A stretch of DNA of 64,000 nt. Origin: Fibrobacter succinogenes (GTDB lineage Bacteria > Fibrobacterota > Fibrobacteria > Fibrobacterales > Fibrobacteraceae). The notes under the pieces are model-generated. The model was not told where the DNA came from. It searched no databases and was given only the letters and a program-made list of their open reading frames with translations. The stretch lies in NCBI GenBank assembly GCA_902756345.1, contig CACVQR010000002.1, forward strand, positions 1-64,000. The letters are read 5' to 3'. Both the position numbers and the translations under genes were made by a program. Of the stretch, positions 35,314-46,400 are shown in pieces; within the stretch, counting starts at the first letter, position 1, and every line of letters begins with the position of its first letter.

Positions 35314-36543
35314 CTATATCACCCATGCAGGAACGTAGGAATTTTTCTTGTCGATGGGAATGATGTCGCTGGCGAGGCATACGACTGCTCCTTGCCCGAC
35401 TTCGGTTTTTATTTCGGTCTCCTGTATTGGATTCAGGACAGAGAAATTCTTTATTGCATCTTTAGGAGTGGTGCTTTTCTTGATTTCGATAGGGTAGGCC
35501 GCTCCGTCGCGGTAAATGATAAGGTCGATTTCCTTGCGGTTGGAATCCCTGTAGAAATAGAGTGGGGGGCGTTCGCCCGCATTCAGGAAACTTTTGTAAA
35601 TCTCCATGACGACCCAGGTCTCGAAAAATTCGCCATTCATGGCACTGTTCTCGAGAACTTGCGGGCTGCCCCAGCCCATCAGATGGGCACAGAGGCCCGT
35701 GTCCGAAAAATACATTCGTGGTGCCTTGATGACGCGCTTGAGAGCGTTGTTGTAGAACGGCTCGATTAGTGTAACAAGTCCACTGGAAACTAACAGAGAA
35801 AGCCATGCTTTGGCGGTCGGCCCAGAAATCCCTGTTTCTGTTGCGAGTGCGTCGTAGTTCAGATTAGTTGCGGTGCGGGCGGCAACGATCTTGACGAATT
35901 TCAGGAATGCGGTCTCGTCGCCGATCTGGGCGAGATCCCGGATATCTCTGCTGATGTAAGTATCAAGATAAGATTCGAAATAGGTACTCAACCTGACGCG
36001 TCTATTTTCGTAAAGGCGGGGCATGGATCCGCGGAAAATTCGCTCAAAAATTTCTGAGACGTTCATCGCCTTGGCGTATTGCAGGCGGGGGAGAAGCTTT
36101 TCCGGATCCGTTGAAAAAGCTTCTGGGTGGAACCCGTTTATTTCACTGTTGCTAAGACCTTGTATGGGGATTATACCTGCACGGCCTGCCAATGATTCCG
36201 AAACGTTTTTCATAGTCCTGAACATCTGTGAACCGGTTAGCCAGAAGTCCCCGCTTTGTTTGCGGCTATCTACAAGAATCTTGATGAACGGGAAAAGTTC
36301 CGGGGCATATTGCACCTCGTCAATAAGCACGGGGGGCGAATACCTTTGCAAAAATAATTCTGGGTCCTTTTGAGCGAGGGCGCGAACGGTTGGGTTGTCC
36401 AGGGAGACTCGCTTGCGGTCAGGTTCGGCAAGACTTTCTAGCAGGGTGGATTTGCCAACTTGTCGGGGGCCAGTCAGGAGGACGACAGGGAATGTCTCGC
36501 TAGCCTGTAAAATTGTATTTTTTATGGTGCGCTCAAAAAGCAT
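35314..36543 (-). CDS. AAA_14/DUF4143 ATPase
   Basis: 409 residues. The N-terminal AAA_14 domain has Walker A GPRQVGKST (25-33), Walker B PPVLIDEVQYAPELFP and sensor FWLTGSQMF. The C-terminal DUF4143 part (about 190-380) includes TGISGPTAKAWLSLLVSSGL, a winged-helix-like motif, and FYRDSNRKEIDLIIYRDGAA, a PD-(D/E)xK-like motif (E-I-D..., then YPIEIKKS). The family is widespread, often in many copies, and its role is not established; the nuclease-like motif is a family feature. GAGG precedes the ATG by about five bases. It is divergent from the giant GH9 gene, with a long palindrome between them. Single-gene unit. Confidence 0.88.
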   Translation of the reverse strand: MLFERTIKNTILQASETFPVVLLTGPRQVGKSTLLESLAEPDRKRVSLDNPTVRALAQKDPELFLQRYSPPVLIDEVQYAPELFPFIKILVDSRKQSGDFWLTGSQMFRTMKNVSESLAGRAGIIPIQGLSNSEINGFHPEAFSTDPEKLLPRLQYAKAMNVSEIFERIFRGSMPRLYENRRVRLSTYFESYLDTYISRDIRDLAQIGDETAFLKFVKIVAARTATNLNYDALATETGISGPTAKAWLSLLVSSGLVTLIEPFYNNALKRVIKAPRMYFSDTGLCAHLMGWGSPQVLENSAMNGEFFETWVVMEIYKSFLNAGERPPLYFYRDSNRKEIDLIIYRDGAAYPIEIKKSTTPKDAIKNFSVLNPIQETEIKTEVGQGAVVCLASDIIPIDKKNSYVPAWVI

Positions 36544-36580
36544 AAAAACCTCGTTTTCTGCTTAAAATATATAATTTTTT

Positions 36581-36615
36581 TATGCAAAAGTAAAATCATA
36601 TTTTAGATTTGCATA
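36581..36615. promoter_or_regulatory. 35-bp nested palindrome between DUF4143 ATPase and GH9 genes
   Basis: TATGCAAA-AG-TAAAAT-CAT-ATTTTA-GA-TTTGCATA: both outer (8 bp) and inner (6 bp) arms are perfect inverted repeats, with only the 2-bp spacers and centre unpaired. It overlaps the expected promoter of the leftward ATPase gene (TATATT near 36567). It looks like an operator for a dimeric regulator. The rest of 36616-36911 is AT-rich upstream sequence of the GH9 operon with no clear gene. Confidence 0.5.
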
Positions 36616-36911
36616 AATATTTCTGCAGTCATCCTACATCCCTTATTCCACATTCCAAATCGACTTCTAGCCCTATCTTTGTAAACTTTTTTAAGCCTTG
36701 TTCTACATAATTCTTACTAAAATCTTTTATACGAAACGGCGTGTTCCAAATCATTGAAAATTGCCGTTTTTGAGAGCAAAAAGCGAACATTTTATGATTT
36801 TCACGCAACCGCTTTTTGACTAATAAATCTATTTTTAATTTTGTGTATTTGGGCGTTTGCTTACGGGTGCTGACCGCATCCGCCATTTGGTTGTATACAA
36901 AGGAGGCTATT

Positions 36912-39900
36912 GTGCCTAAAACGAAGTGTCTTGTGTCTGCGATGCTTATCGCGATGTCTGCCGTGACCGCCATGGCGGCAACTCAGGAACAACCTACTCC
37001 TTACGACTTGATCCGTCCGGTTTTCCCGCTTACATGGGATACCACTACATTCAAAAATTTCGATACTACTGTGACCAAGAAGCACAACATGTTGCCGAAG
37101 AATTTGACTCCGGCTGCCTATGTGCCGAACGCCTTTGTTCCCGATACTTTGAACCAGGCTTACCTGGATGCCATGAACACGCATATCTCTCCGATTCGTG
37201 TGAACCAGGCCGGTTACCTTGAAAAGGACCCTGAAAAGCAATTCTTCTATGTGGGTAACGCTTCTACTTTCGAAGTGGTGGATATTGACGGTAAATCATT
37301 GGACCCGAAGGTGACGGGGACGTTCCAGTCTAGCGGCAAGGAAACTTCTTCTAGTTGGCGTATTGTGGCCGGTACCAATGCTGCAACAAACGATAAACTG
37401 CGCTATGAGGTTAAGTTTACTGGCCCCTCGGGAACCATTCAAGTTGGACATATTCCGCCAGGACTACCTACCAAGACTCGCCTTCGCATTAAGGTCGGGA
37501 ACGATATTTCTAGTACGTTCATTATAAGTGATGAAGTTTATTCCATGGTTCGCGATGCCGCTCTTAAATTTTACGGCATTAACCGTAGTGGTCATGGTGA
37601 ATCTTGGTTTCACCCGGCAAGTCATATTCAAGATGGCGCTGGTGGCGTTGTTGTGGGTGAAGACGAAGCTAGAGGCGTGTATCATCCTGAAATGGCAGGA
37701 ACATTGGCCGGCGGTTACTATGACTGCGGAGACCATCTGAAGGAGTCCCAGACACAGATGTTTGCATTGGCGGTCTCAGCCGTGATGGCCGCTACAAATC
37801 CGAAAACAGACCAGGACGTTTATGCCTATAACCAAGGTGAAACGGTGAATACTGACGGTATTCCGGACATGTTGCGCGAAGCGAAACATGCTGCGGATTT
37901 TGTCCTTAAAGCCTATGTGCGTGCCAAGGGCGTGATTGACGACATGGCCCTTTCGGTGGGTAGTTTTGGTACGGACCATGGTTGGTGGGGACGCCCTGAA
38001 TTCCAGGAAGATTTGCCAGTCGATACTTCTGCCGCTGCAACAGACCGTGGTGGTCCTGCATCAAGAGCGGTTCGCTTGGGAGAAATTGGATCTGCCGTTG
38101 CCGGTGAAACGGCTGCAGGTCTTGCCATTTTAGGTAAGGATTTTGCCGAATACAATAAAGCTTTTGCCGATAGCTGCTTGATGATTGCTAAAAAGATGTA
38201 TGACTTCGGTAAAGATATTGCTATGGGTAAATCATATAAGAACAATAAGGAGCCTATTGTTAATACCCCGGCATATAGTGGCTCTACTACTTATCACGAT
38301 GATATGGCGCTTGCTGCAGCGTGCTTGTTCTACGCGACCAAGGATACGACTTACCTTTATGATTTGGCTGAAAATCCTGCTTTGCGCGGAGGTCAAGGCA
38401 AACAAGATTTTGCCTATAGCAATCCTCAGGGATTCTTTCGCGGTGGATGGTTCACCTTCAAACAGGCGGGCTTCTTTAAAAATACCGCCAATACGGACTG
38501 GGCAAGCACCTTCACATTTGCCTTGTATGCTTTCTATAAATTGATCCTTAAAGATGAAGCGACTGCTGCATCTTACGGTATTAGCAATGATAGACGTTTG
38601 GAATATGCAGAAGATGTGGCTTACACGATGTCTTCCAACGTGTCAGACGTTTCTTACACTTTAGGTGCTTCTGAGTCCATTGTGATACCGAAGGGGGGTG
38701 GATGGACTTCGGATGGTACGGTGAAATACGAACCGATGTGGTACACCATGTATACCACTCAACCTTGGATTTACAACCGTTACCAGTTGGGTAATACGAT
38801 TGACGTTTTTACTTACGCTGATGTGACGAAGGACTTGGAAGGCGTGGCGCTTCCTCAGACGGGTATTCAAAACTGGAAGTCTGACGAAATGTTCCAGTTG
38901 GGCATTAACCAGTTGAACTACATGCTAGGCATGAACCCTTGGGATATTTCTTTTATTTATGGTATTGGCGATAAGAACGATGCCCACCCGCATCACCGCG
39001 CTTCAAACCCCGAAGGAAAGAATACGCCGGGTGCAAATTATAAGTATAGACCGCCTGTAGGTGCATTGTTGGGGGGTGTTAGAGCTGACCAACCATGGGA
39101 TCCCGAAGGTAGAGGTGGCTCTAGCGGAACGAGTTGGGAAGGCCATACCATTTCAGAAACTTGTCTTGATGCTTCTGCTATACTCGTTGGAAGTACGATG
39201 CTGGTCGCTCAAGAATTTGATAGAACTGAAGCTCCTGATGTTAACGTGGAAATCCGCCACGTGAGCATGGACTCTGCCATTGTGATGGTCAAACTTTCAA
39301 AACGCGGAACGTCGACCATTTACTACGGTACTAGCGAAACTTCAATGACCGAGATTGCTGTTCCTGACAGCAATGTGGCGGGGATGCGACACGAAATTAT
39401 CTTGCGCGGTTTGCAGCCGGGAACGGGGTACTACTTCTACGCTGTAGGTACAAATGCCTACGTTCCAGAAAACAAGACCACCAAGTACATGATTGATAGC
39501 ACCAAGACTCCGTTCAGCTTTACTACGCTCAATACGGTGGAAAGTGCCCAAATTACCAACGTGACCGTATGTAACCTGTTTGGCGACAGTGCCGAAATCA
39601 TGTGGTACACCCCGAACGGCGAATACGAATCCAAGATTTATTGGGATACGGTTCCGCATACGAACCCCTCTGATTATGCCTTTAACAGTGGCGCAGGCAA
39701 TGCCGACGTATCCGGCATTCCGACCAAGTTCCATTACGTAAAGATTGGAGGCCTTAAGGAACAGACGACTTACTACTACATGGTCGAAAGTAACGGACAG
39801 CGCACCAATGTGAACGATAAGACAGGTGATATGCTCAAGTTCACTATGCCGGTCGCTTGGTACGATTTTAGTGTGCGTACTTATCAGTACGAAGATAATG

Positions 39901-42900
39901 GACTGGATTACTTGAATTTGAATGTCTACAACAATGAATCAAGACCATTCGACAGTCTTACTCTTAGAATGTATTTTGATGCGAAACCCGAAGAAGTAGA
40001 AAAGTGTGCAACGCTTGTGACATCGGATATTTGTCAGGCCTATGATGAAGCTGCTTTTAATAAAGTATGTGAAAATGATAGGGAAATTCGAGACTTGATG
40101 CGTGCTGCACTCCCGCAACGCTTGGAAGATACGTATGATCCTGCTACAGGAAAGTATTCTTACTATTTCCCGATTCCGTTGGGCTCTACGGTGATGAAGT
40201 CTTCTTCAAGAATTCGTATTGATATTGCGATGAAGACGGGTATTTCGAATGACGGCTATATTACTTGTGATGAACTTGGACCTGTACGTGGTAAGAAGCA
40301 TATGGACAAGACTACGGGAGACTGGTCTTGGGCTCCGCATGAATTCTTGAAAGATGGTGCAGACTATGAGGGCATGCCTGTTGAAAGCAAAGATTACGGC
40401 GATGTTGACAATGAAATCCCGGTAAATAAGTTTATTACGGTTTATCGTAAGGATGAATTTATTTGGGGTTACAGCCCGTCCCGTCAGGAAATGACCACCA
40501 AGCGTGCCCATTACGAAATGGATGTCCATTTCGATGCTCCGTTCAATGTGTCAGACGGTTCTTACGTGCAGATTGACCAGACTAGCAGTACCGTGTACGT
40601 GAAGGGTTATGCCCAGGTTTCGGAACAGGGTTACATTACGCGCATCTGGGCGAACGGCCAAGAAATTAAAACGTACATCCAAAGATTTGGTGACGAAATC
40701 TTCTTGATCGATGCCGAAAACAATGTTGAAGTTGCCCACTACAATGTAAAGAGAGGTGATGGTCCCATTGACTCGACGGGCCTTTGGACCTTGAATATTC
40801 CTGTGAAGATGAAGATCGGTAGCAACAAGATTGACTTGACGATTTTCGCAGGAGCGAACCCGGAATGCGAAGAATGTGCCGAAAACGGCGGCTGTGCGTT
40901 CATTAACCGCAATTACTACGTGCAGTTCACTCGCGGTAACATGACGCAGTCCTCGCTCACTATCAAGGATGAATCGGGCAACCCGGTGACATCGCCGGCC
41001 GACCCGTCCAAGACTCGCTTCTATGTTTACCTGAACGACAAGGACAAGGCCGGTTCTTCTGCTCCGGTCGAAGTCCTGATTGTGAACAACAAGAAGAACG
41101 ATACCTTAAAGGTGAAGATGGTGGAAGACGCCTCTAATCCGGGCAGCTTCAAGAGTGCATTTGCCATTACGGCAACTTCTGTTGCGCCGGAAGCCAGGAA
41201 CGGCAACCAGATTTCGTTCTTTGCGGGCGACACCATCCAGGTGATTTACGTGGACCCGGACGACGAAGAAGATGTATCGAAGCAGAGCTTCTATGCCGAA
41301 GCCAAGTACCCCGAACCCACGAAGGTGCTGGCCCAGGATACCGACTGCGACAACGTGGCCGACAAACTCTTGGTAGAGTTCAGCAACACGCTCATTAGCG
41401 ACTATAGCTTCGACAGCATTCGCGTGTTCTTGCCTGGCATGGCCGACACGGTGACCTTGAAGGTAGACGCCTCCAAGGCGCTCAACAAGTCCGAGGTGCA
41501 GGTTGACCTGCCGGCAACGCTTGGCATTGCCGAAAATGCGGCTCCTGCAGGAAAGGCGACGGTTTACTTGAAGGCAGAAGGTGCAACCAACGCGACCAAG
41601 GTGGCCATTGGCGACGGCATTATGCCGCAGCTGTTGAGCGTGACGATTCTCGAAAACGAAGGTCATGAATATCCGGAAGATACCTTGATGGTCGCCTTTA
41701 CCGAACCGGTGATTCTGGCGTCTGAAACGGAATGGCCCTTGGAAGTTGTGGGCGCTACGGGTGCTGTCTTTAGCGTGGTGGGTAGAGCTACCACCAGTAA
41801 CGATGGCAAGAGCTGGATGTTTGCGCTTTCTGGAAACACGAACGGCCAGTTTATCAAGGAAGGCGTGACTGTCACCGTGAAGCCGAATTCCGTGGCCGAC
41901 AATGCGTACAACTTGCTCGACCCGTCCTTGGCCTGTAAGACAGTCAAGGTGGTCGAAACGCCGAGGCCGGTACCTGTGACGCTTGCCGAAATGCGCGACA
42001 ACGAAGGCGACGGCTACGCCGACGAACTCTACATGAAGTTTGCCAAGAAGCTCCGCGACAAAGACATGCTCGACAGCTTTGTGGTAGAATGGGGCTTGAA
42101 GGGCGAAATCAGGAACCTGAAGCCGGAATGGGAACATACGTTCGAATTCGGCGAACGCTGGGAAAAGGTCTCGTCTGTGGATTCTTCGGGCGCAACGCCT
42201 GTCGTAAAGATTGATTCTGTGCTCAAGAATGATACGGTGTCTGTCATTACGATCAAGTTCAATACCGTGAATGGATTTGCCCGCGGCGCAACCACAGGCC
42301 CGTACGGCACCTACGGCCGTGTGACTCCGCGCCTTGGCCCCGAAGGCGGATTCTTCGACAAGTTCTATCCGGTTGTCGACAAGTGCCCGCCGATTATTAT
42401 GACGGCGGTGTGGCAGGGCTTCGATGTGGATGATGATTCTTACGGTTCTCGCGACTACGTGACCTTGACTCTGTCTGAACCGCTCGATACCGTTGCCGGC
42501 CACCCGTATGTGGTGGAACGTAGCCGCGACGGTTCTGCGGGTGTGTTCTTCAACCCGAGCCGCAACCCGAATCTCTCGGTAACCTACCTGACCAATTCGA
42601 CGACGGTAAAGTTGGGTTACAGGCACAAGTATGACGAAGCCATTTGGATTGCCGACTCCGTGCGCTTGATTTCGGATATCGAGACGGGTTACTTCAAGGA
42701 TATGGCAGGCCAGTATCCGGGCTATGCAACGCCTTGGGTGCCTGTGACCGGTACGGTGTCTAACATCAAGTTCACCATTACGGCGGTCGATGGCGTGACC
42801 AAGTCCAGAAGCCCCGATTCCATTTACTATGGTGGAATCCCGCTGGATCCGAACGTGAACTTCCGCTTGACGACGCTTAACAAGAACGAAGAAACGATTG

Positions 42901-43370
42901 TGCTTGCCGAAGGCGACAGCAAACTGCACGATGTGTTTAGCGCTCCGATCAGGGGGTACCGCAATGCAGGTCCGACGTTCATGATCGAAATTGCCTTGCC
43001 CGATGTGCTCGACAAGACCGAACTCGGCGAAGCCAAGCGAGACTACAAGGTCAACCTCGAAATGGATGTCTTCAGTAACCTTGGTTCTTACATAAACAAG
43101 GCGACGTATTCGTTCATGTCTTCTGCCATGCAGGAATACATTTCGGCGGCCAGTACCATGACCTTGTACCTGGAATGGTGCGCCCCCGAAGATTACCCTG
43201 TAAGTTCGACGGGCAAGAAGATCGGTACTGGGCCTTACATTGCGAAGTTCAATACCGAGGCGAAGAGCGATTACCTGCCGGCGAAGGCTGACGATGGTGA
43301 CCGCACCGAGGCTCTGAAGGATTCCGATACGTTTACCAGGACGTTTGGTTTCAGAAGGGCTAAAAAATAA
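36912..43370 (+). CDS. giant GH9 cellulase, 2152 aa, multimodular cell-surface enzyme
   Basis: I start at GTG 36912, preceded by AAAGGAGG; it gives a signal peptide (CLVSAMLIAMSAVTAMAATQ). The N-terminal CelD-like Ig domain (SPIRVNQAGYLEKDPEKQFF) and GH9 domain (to about 775) have GGYYDCGDHLKES, GIGDKNDAHPHHRASNPEG and ISETCLDASAI, so the catalytic residues look intact. Two fibronectin III-like domains follow (about 780-985; RGLQPGTGYYFYAVG; GGLKEQTTYYYMVES), then a beta-sandwich also found in the next gene (SSSRIRIDIAMKTGISN). The last 800 residues are repeated Ig-like modules, several opening with Asp-rich motifs (TDCDNVADKL; DNEGDGYADEL) and containing FTEP/LSEP. The end is basic (FGFRRAKK). 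It probably acts on cellulose at the cell surface. A terminator follows, then a second GH9 gene. Confidence 0.92.
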   Translation: MPKTKCLVSAMLIAMSAVTAMAATQEQPTPYDLIRPVFPLTWDTTTFKNFDTTVTKKHNMLPKNLTPAAYVPNAFVPDTLNQAYLDAMNTHISPIRVNQAGYLEKDPEKQFFYVGNASTFEVVDIDGKSLDPKVTGTFQSSGKETSSSWRIVAGTNAATNDKLRYEVKFTGPSGTIQVGHIPPGLPTKTRLRIKVGNDISSTFIISDEVYSMVRDAALKFYGINRSGHGESWFHPASHIQDGAGGVVVGEDEARGVYHPEMAGTLAGGYYDCGDHLKESQTQMFALAVSAVMAATNPKTDQDVYAYNQGETVNTDGIPDMLREAKHAADFVLKAYVRAKGVIDDMALSVGSFGTDHGWWGRPEFQEDLPVDTSAAATDRGGPASRAVRLGEIGSAVAGETAAGLAILGKDFAEYNKAFADSCLMIAKKMYDFGKDIAMGKSYKNNKEPIVNTPAYSGSTTYHDDMALAAACLFYATKDTTYLYDLAENPALRGGQGKQDFAYSNPQGFFRGGWFTFKQAGFFKNTANTDWASTFTFALYAFYKLILKDEATAASYGISNDRRLEYAEDVAYTMSSNVSDVSYTLGASESIVIPKGGGWTSDGTVKYEPMWYTMYTTQPWIYNRYQLGNTIDVFTYADVTKDLEGVALPQTGIQNWKSDEMFQLGINQLNYMLGMNPWDISFIYGIGDKNDAHPHHRASNPEGKNTPGANYKYRPPVGALLGGVRADQPWDPEGRGGSSGTSWEGHTISETCLDASAILVGSTMLVAQEFDRTEAPDVNVEIRHVSMDSAIVMVKLSKRGTSTIYYGTSETSMTEIAVPDSNVAGMRHEIILRGLQPGTGYYFYAVGTNAYVPENKTTKYMIDSTKTPFSFTTLNTVESAQITNVTVCNLFGDSAEIMWYTPNGEYESKIYWDTVPHTNPSDYAFNSGAGNADVSGIPTKFHYVKIGGLKEQTTYYYMVESNGQRTNVNDKTGDMLKFTMPVAWYDFSVRTYQYEDNGLDYLNLNVYNNESRPFDSLTLRMYFDAKPEEVEKCATLVTSDICQAYDEAAFNKVCENDREIRDLMRAALPQRLEDTYDPATGKYSYYFPIPLGSTVMKSSSRIRIDIAMKTGISNDGYITCDELGPVRGKKHMDKTTGDWSWAPHEFLKDGADYEGMPVESKDYGDVDNEIPVNKFITVYRKDEFIWGYSPSRQEMTTKRAHYEMDVHFDAPFNVSDGSYVQIDQTSSTVYVKGYAQVSEQGYITRIWANGQEIKTYIQRFGDEIFLIDAENNVEVAHYNVKRGDGPIDSTGLWTLNIPVKMKIGSNKIDLTIFAGANPECEECAENGGCAFINRNYYVQFTRGNMTQSSLTIKDESGNPVTSPADPSKTRFYVYLNDKDKAGSSAPVEVLIVNNKKNDTLKVKMVEDASNPGSFKSAFAITATSVAPEARNGNQISFFAGDTIQVIYVDPDDEEDVSKQSFYAEAKYPEPTKVLAQDTDCDNVADKLLVEFSNTLISDYSFDSIRVFLPGMADTVTLKVDASKALNKSEVQVDLPATLGIAENAAPAGKATVYLKAEGATNATKVAIGDGIMPQLLSVTILENEGHEYPEDTLMVAFTEPVILASETEWPLEVVGATGAVFSVVGRATTSNDGKSWMFALSGNTNGQFIKEGVTVTVKPNSVADNAYNLLDPSLACKTVKVVETPRPVPVTLAEMRDNEGDGYADELYMKFAKKLRDKDMLDSFVVEWGLKGEIRNLKPEWEHTFEFGERWEKVSSVDSSGATPVVKIDSVLKNDTVSVITIKFNTVNGFARGATTGPYGTYGRVTPRLGPEGGFFDKFYPVVDKCPPIIMTAVWQGFDVDDDSYGSRDYVTLTLSEPLDTVAGHPYVVERSRDGSAGVFFNPSRNPNLSVTYLTNSTTVKLGYRHKYDEAIWIADSVRLISDIETGYFKDMAGQYPGYATPWVPVTGTVSNIKFTITAVDGVTKSRSPDSIYYGGIPLDPNVNFRLTTLNKNEETIVLAEGDSKLHDVFSAPIRGYRNAGPTFMIEIALPDVLDKTELGEAKRDYKVNLEMDVFSNLGSYINKATYSFMSSAMQEYISAASTMTLYLEWCAPEDYPVSSTGKKIGTGPYIAKFNTEAKSDYLPAKADDGDRTEALKDSDTFTRTFGFRRAKK

Positions 43371-43381
43371 AGTGTAGGGGG

Positions 43382-43414
43382 GAATGTGCCTGGGGAGGCG
43401 CATTCTCTTTTTTT
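43382..43414 (+). terminator. intrinsic terminator between the two giant GH9 genes
   Basis: GAATGTGCCT-GGGG-AGGCGCATTC (10-bp stem, one G-T pair) followed by TC and eight T. Only 27 bases lie between it and the next ATG, and they hold the ribosome binding site GGGAGGA and no promoter. It may act as a partial terminator or mRNA-stabilising hairpin. Confidence 0.85.
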
Positions 43415-43441
43415 TAATGTTTTGGGAGGAAGAGTAAGATT

Positions 43442-46400
43442 ATGAAAAAAGTGTTAAAGGCTGTATTACTGTTGATGTTCTTTGCCGTGGACTTTGCCGT
43501 GGCAGATGCGCTTCCTGATCTGGACCGTACCGACAAGGTGCATAGCCGAAAATATCTGGACTCGATAAATGTCTACCATCGTAGACCGATTCGTGTGAAC
43601 CAGAGTGGCTTTAGGCCGCAGGACTACAAGTATGCCTACGTGGCTGACCCTTCGGATACCAAGTTCAAGGTGATTGACGCCAATAGCGGTGCCGAAGCCT
43701 GGAGCGGTTCGTTGAGCTTGATTAGCAATAATGTGGTAAAGCCCAATATGTACGTGAATGGTGCGTTCAACTCCATTACGTCTTATTACCATTATGGTAA
43801 GCTAGACAGCAGTACTACGACAGAAAAACTTTACCGTGCAGACTTTACGGGACTTTCTCCAAGTACGCCAGGTGAATATTTTGTGGTGGTGGGTAAAGAT
43901 ACTTCGGCCACGTTCCATATTCACCCTGCCATATTCAACGCTCTCCTTGAAAAATCGCTGATGTTCTTTGGTATTCAGCGTTGCGGTAATACCAATTCCC
44001 ACTTTCATGCGCCGTGTCACTTGAAAGACGGTTCTGAAATTGGACGAGACTTGACGGGTGGCTGGCATGACTGCGGTGACCATTTTAAGGTGGCCGAAAC
44101 AGTGGGCTATGCCACTTATGTGCTTTCGATGGTGTACCTCACGTATCAGGACAAGGCCGAAGACCGCTTTGGTCATTCTTACGGCGATACCATACCGGAC
44201 GGTTACCCGGATGTTTTGTGGGAAGCCAAAGTCGGTGCAGACTACATTTTAAAACTTTATAACGCATCGGTTGAAGACGGCCTGATTGCAAAGGGTGACA
44301 TGTACCATACGGTGGGTATGAGCGATGAAGACCATCGCTATTGGGATTTGCCGGAGCGTCAGGATAAACAGCCGCGTGAGCAGGGTGGTCCTGACCGCTT
44401 TGTGATTAAGGATATTGGTACGAATGTGGCCGGTATTTACGCTGCTGCTTTGGCGAACGTGGCAGAGGGCTTCAAACCTTATGATCCTGTGTATTCTGAC
44501 TCTTTGTTGCAAGCGGCCAAAACAATTTATGCTAAAATCGTCAAGCCGACGTTTAAACCTTATAATGATATTGGTTGCGCTAGAATGGGTAAAGCAACCA
44601 TGTATAAGCATGGTGAAACTTTTAATGGTGATGGCTACTATTCCGGTAAGGGCCTTTGCGAAGACGACGCCGCCGCCGCTGCCGCATCGCTCTGGCTGGC
44701 CACAGGTGATACGATATATGGCTATGACTTGTATAAAAACAAAGAACTGAATGACAACTACGATATTGCCAAATACGATCTTGCGTTTTTTGAAGGTGGC
44801 TATATGGGCACGCCGCCTGGTTTCAACAACTCTTGGGCAACGGACTACCAGAATATTTTCGCCTATGTGTTGTTTACTGTTCAGAAACTGATTTTGAACG
44901 ATCCTGATTACGAAACAAAATTTCATTTGAGCAAAGAAGAAAGAGATGCCTTGTCTAAGCGAGTTATGGCCTCAATGCGTAAGCAGATTGAAACCAATTC
45001 GAGTGGAGATTCTGTTGCTGCCGTTGGTCCTGCAATCGATGGAGAACCTCGTGAAACTCCGGCTCGGCTTAATATAACGCGCCCTTATAATCTTGTTTGG
45101 CCCGGCTTTGACTGGGGCTTTAACCGTTATAACATGGGCTCTGCAAATGCGGTATTCTTGCTGTATGAATTGACTGGTGATGAACGTTATTTGAAAGTCG
45201 CTCTTGATAACATGTACTATAACTTGGGCGCGAACCCTTGGGATATTTCGTTCTTGATGGGTACTGGTGACAAGAATGAAAATCACCCCCATAACCGAGC
45301 TTCGAACCCCGATGGCTATAATGCGGGTGGCATACCCTATGAATACAGGTGCCCAATTGGTGCTTTGATGGGTGGCCGTGATCCGAACATGACTTTGCTT
45401 GATGACTGGAATGAATATACCGCAACCGAAACCTGCATTGACTTCTCGGCGCAGTTCCTGTTCCCGGCGCAGAGCTTGGCGCAGACACTCCCGATCGATG
45501 CCGAAGGCCCCTTGTTCAGTAACATTCAAGGTACCCCGATTACCGAGACGTCTGCTATTGTAAGCTGGGATGCCAACGAAGTTGCCTTGGTAACGGTATT
45601 CTACAATACGACTCCGGATTTGGCCGGCGCAAAGTCGGTGGGCCAGACCAAGGCCACCAAGGGTGGCGAAGTCACGCTTGAAGGCCTTGAAATGGGCCAG
45701 ACCTACTACTTCTTCTTGGAAGGCATGGATACCAAGCGTAACATGACGACGGACGATAACCATGGCCAGTGGTACCAGTTTACCATGACAAATGTGAAGC
45801 CTAATATTAGTGGCGTGACGATTTGCCAGGTGGATAACCGCAGCGCCAAGATTTACTGGTGGACCGATATCCGTTCTAATGGTGTGGTGAATTATGGCAC
45901 CTCTATGTCGGCGTTGAACGAAACGCAGGCTTCTAGCGATGGGGCGGTGTTGTTCCACGAGGTGACACTCACAAACCTCCAAGCGGGAACCACTTATTAC
46001 TTTACGGTGTCTTCGGGCATGAGCACTGACAACAACGGTGGCGCGGGTTACAGCTTTACTACCGAAAGCGAAGCGACTTATGCGGATCTTGCCATTTTCA
46101 TTAAACCCAGTAGCTATCAAGCAGATTGCTCCAATTGGCAGGACTGCTATGAATTCTGGGTGACGCTGACGAATAACGATACCTTGGATTTCCATGATTT
46201 CGAAGTAAGACTTTATTTGGGCGATAATCCTAATGTCAAAGTCATTGAATGGGCTAACATGAGCCAGAACTGGAAGGGCAATGGCCAGATGACCTCGATT
46301 AAGCAGGGTGGACTTATCTATGGAACCCCGCAATTGGAAGGCTCTAGCTACTATTTCCCCATAACGATCAAGGATACACTTACCGTTTCCGGTCGTATGA

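Noticed and set aside
36816-36911. Longer start of the first giant GH9 gene
   Set aside because: There is no ribosome binding site at the upstream ATG, whereas GTG 36912 has AAAGGAGG and gives a normal signal peptide.
36544-36911. Sigma54 promoter for the GH9 operon
   Set aside because: I looked for GG-N10-GC with TGGCAC/TTGC features upstream of the GH9 and pectin genes and found none convincing.
41106-43403. 765-codon open frame on the minus strand, and others such as 9487-11106 (+) and 44972-47665 (-)
   Set aside because: They lie fully antisense to icd and the GH9 genes, lack ribosome binding sites and family motifs, and come from the codon composition of the real genes.
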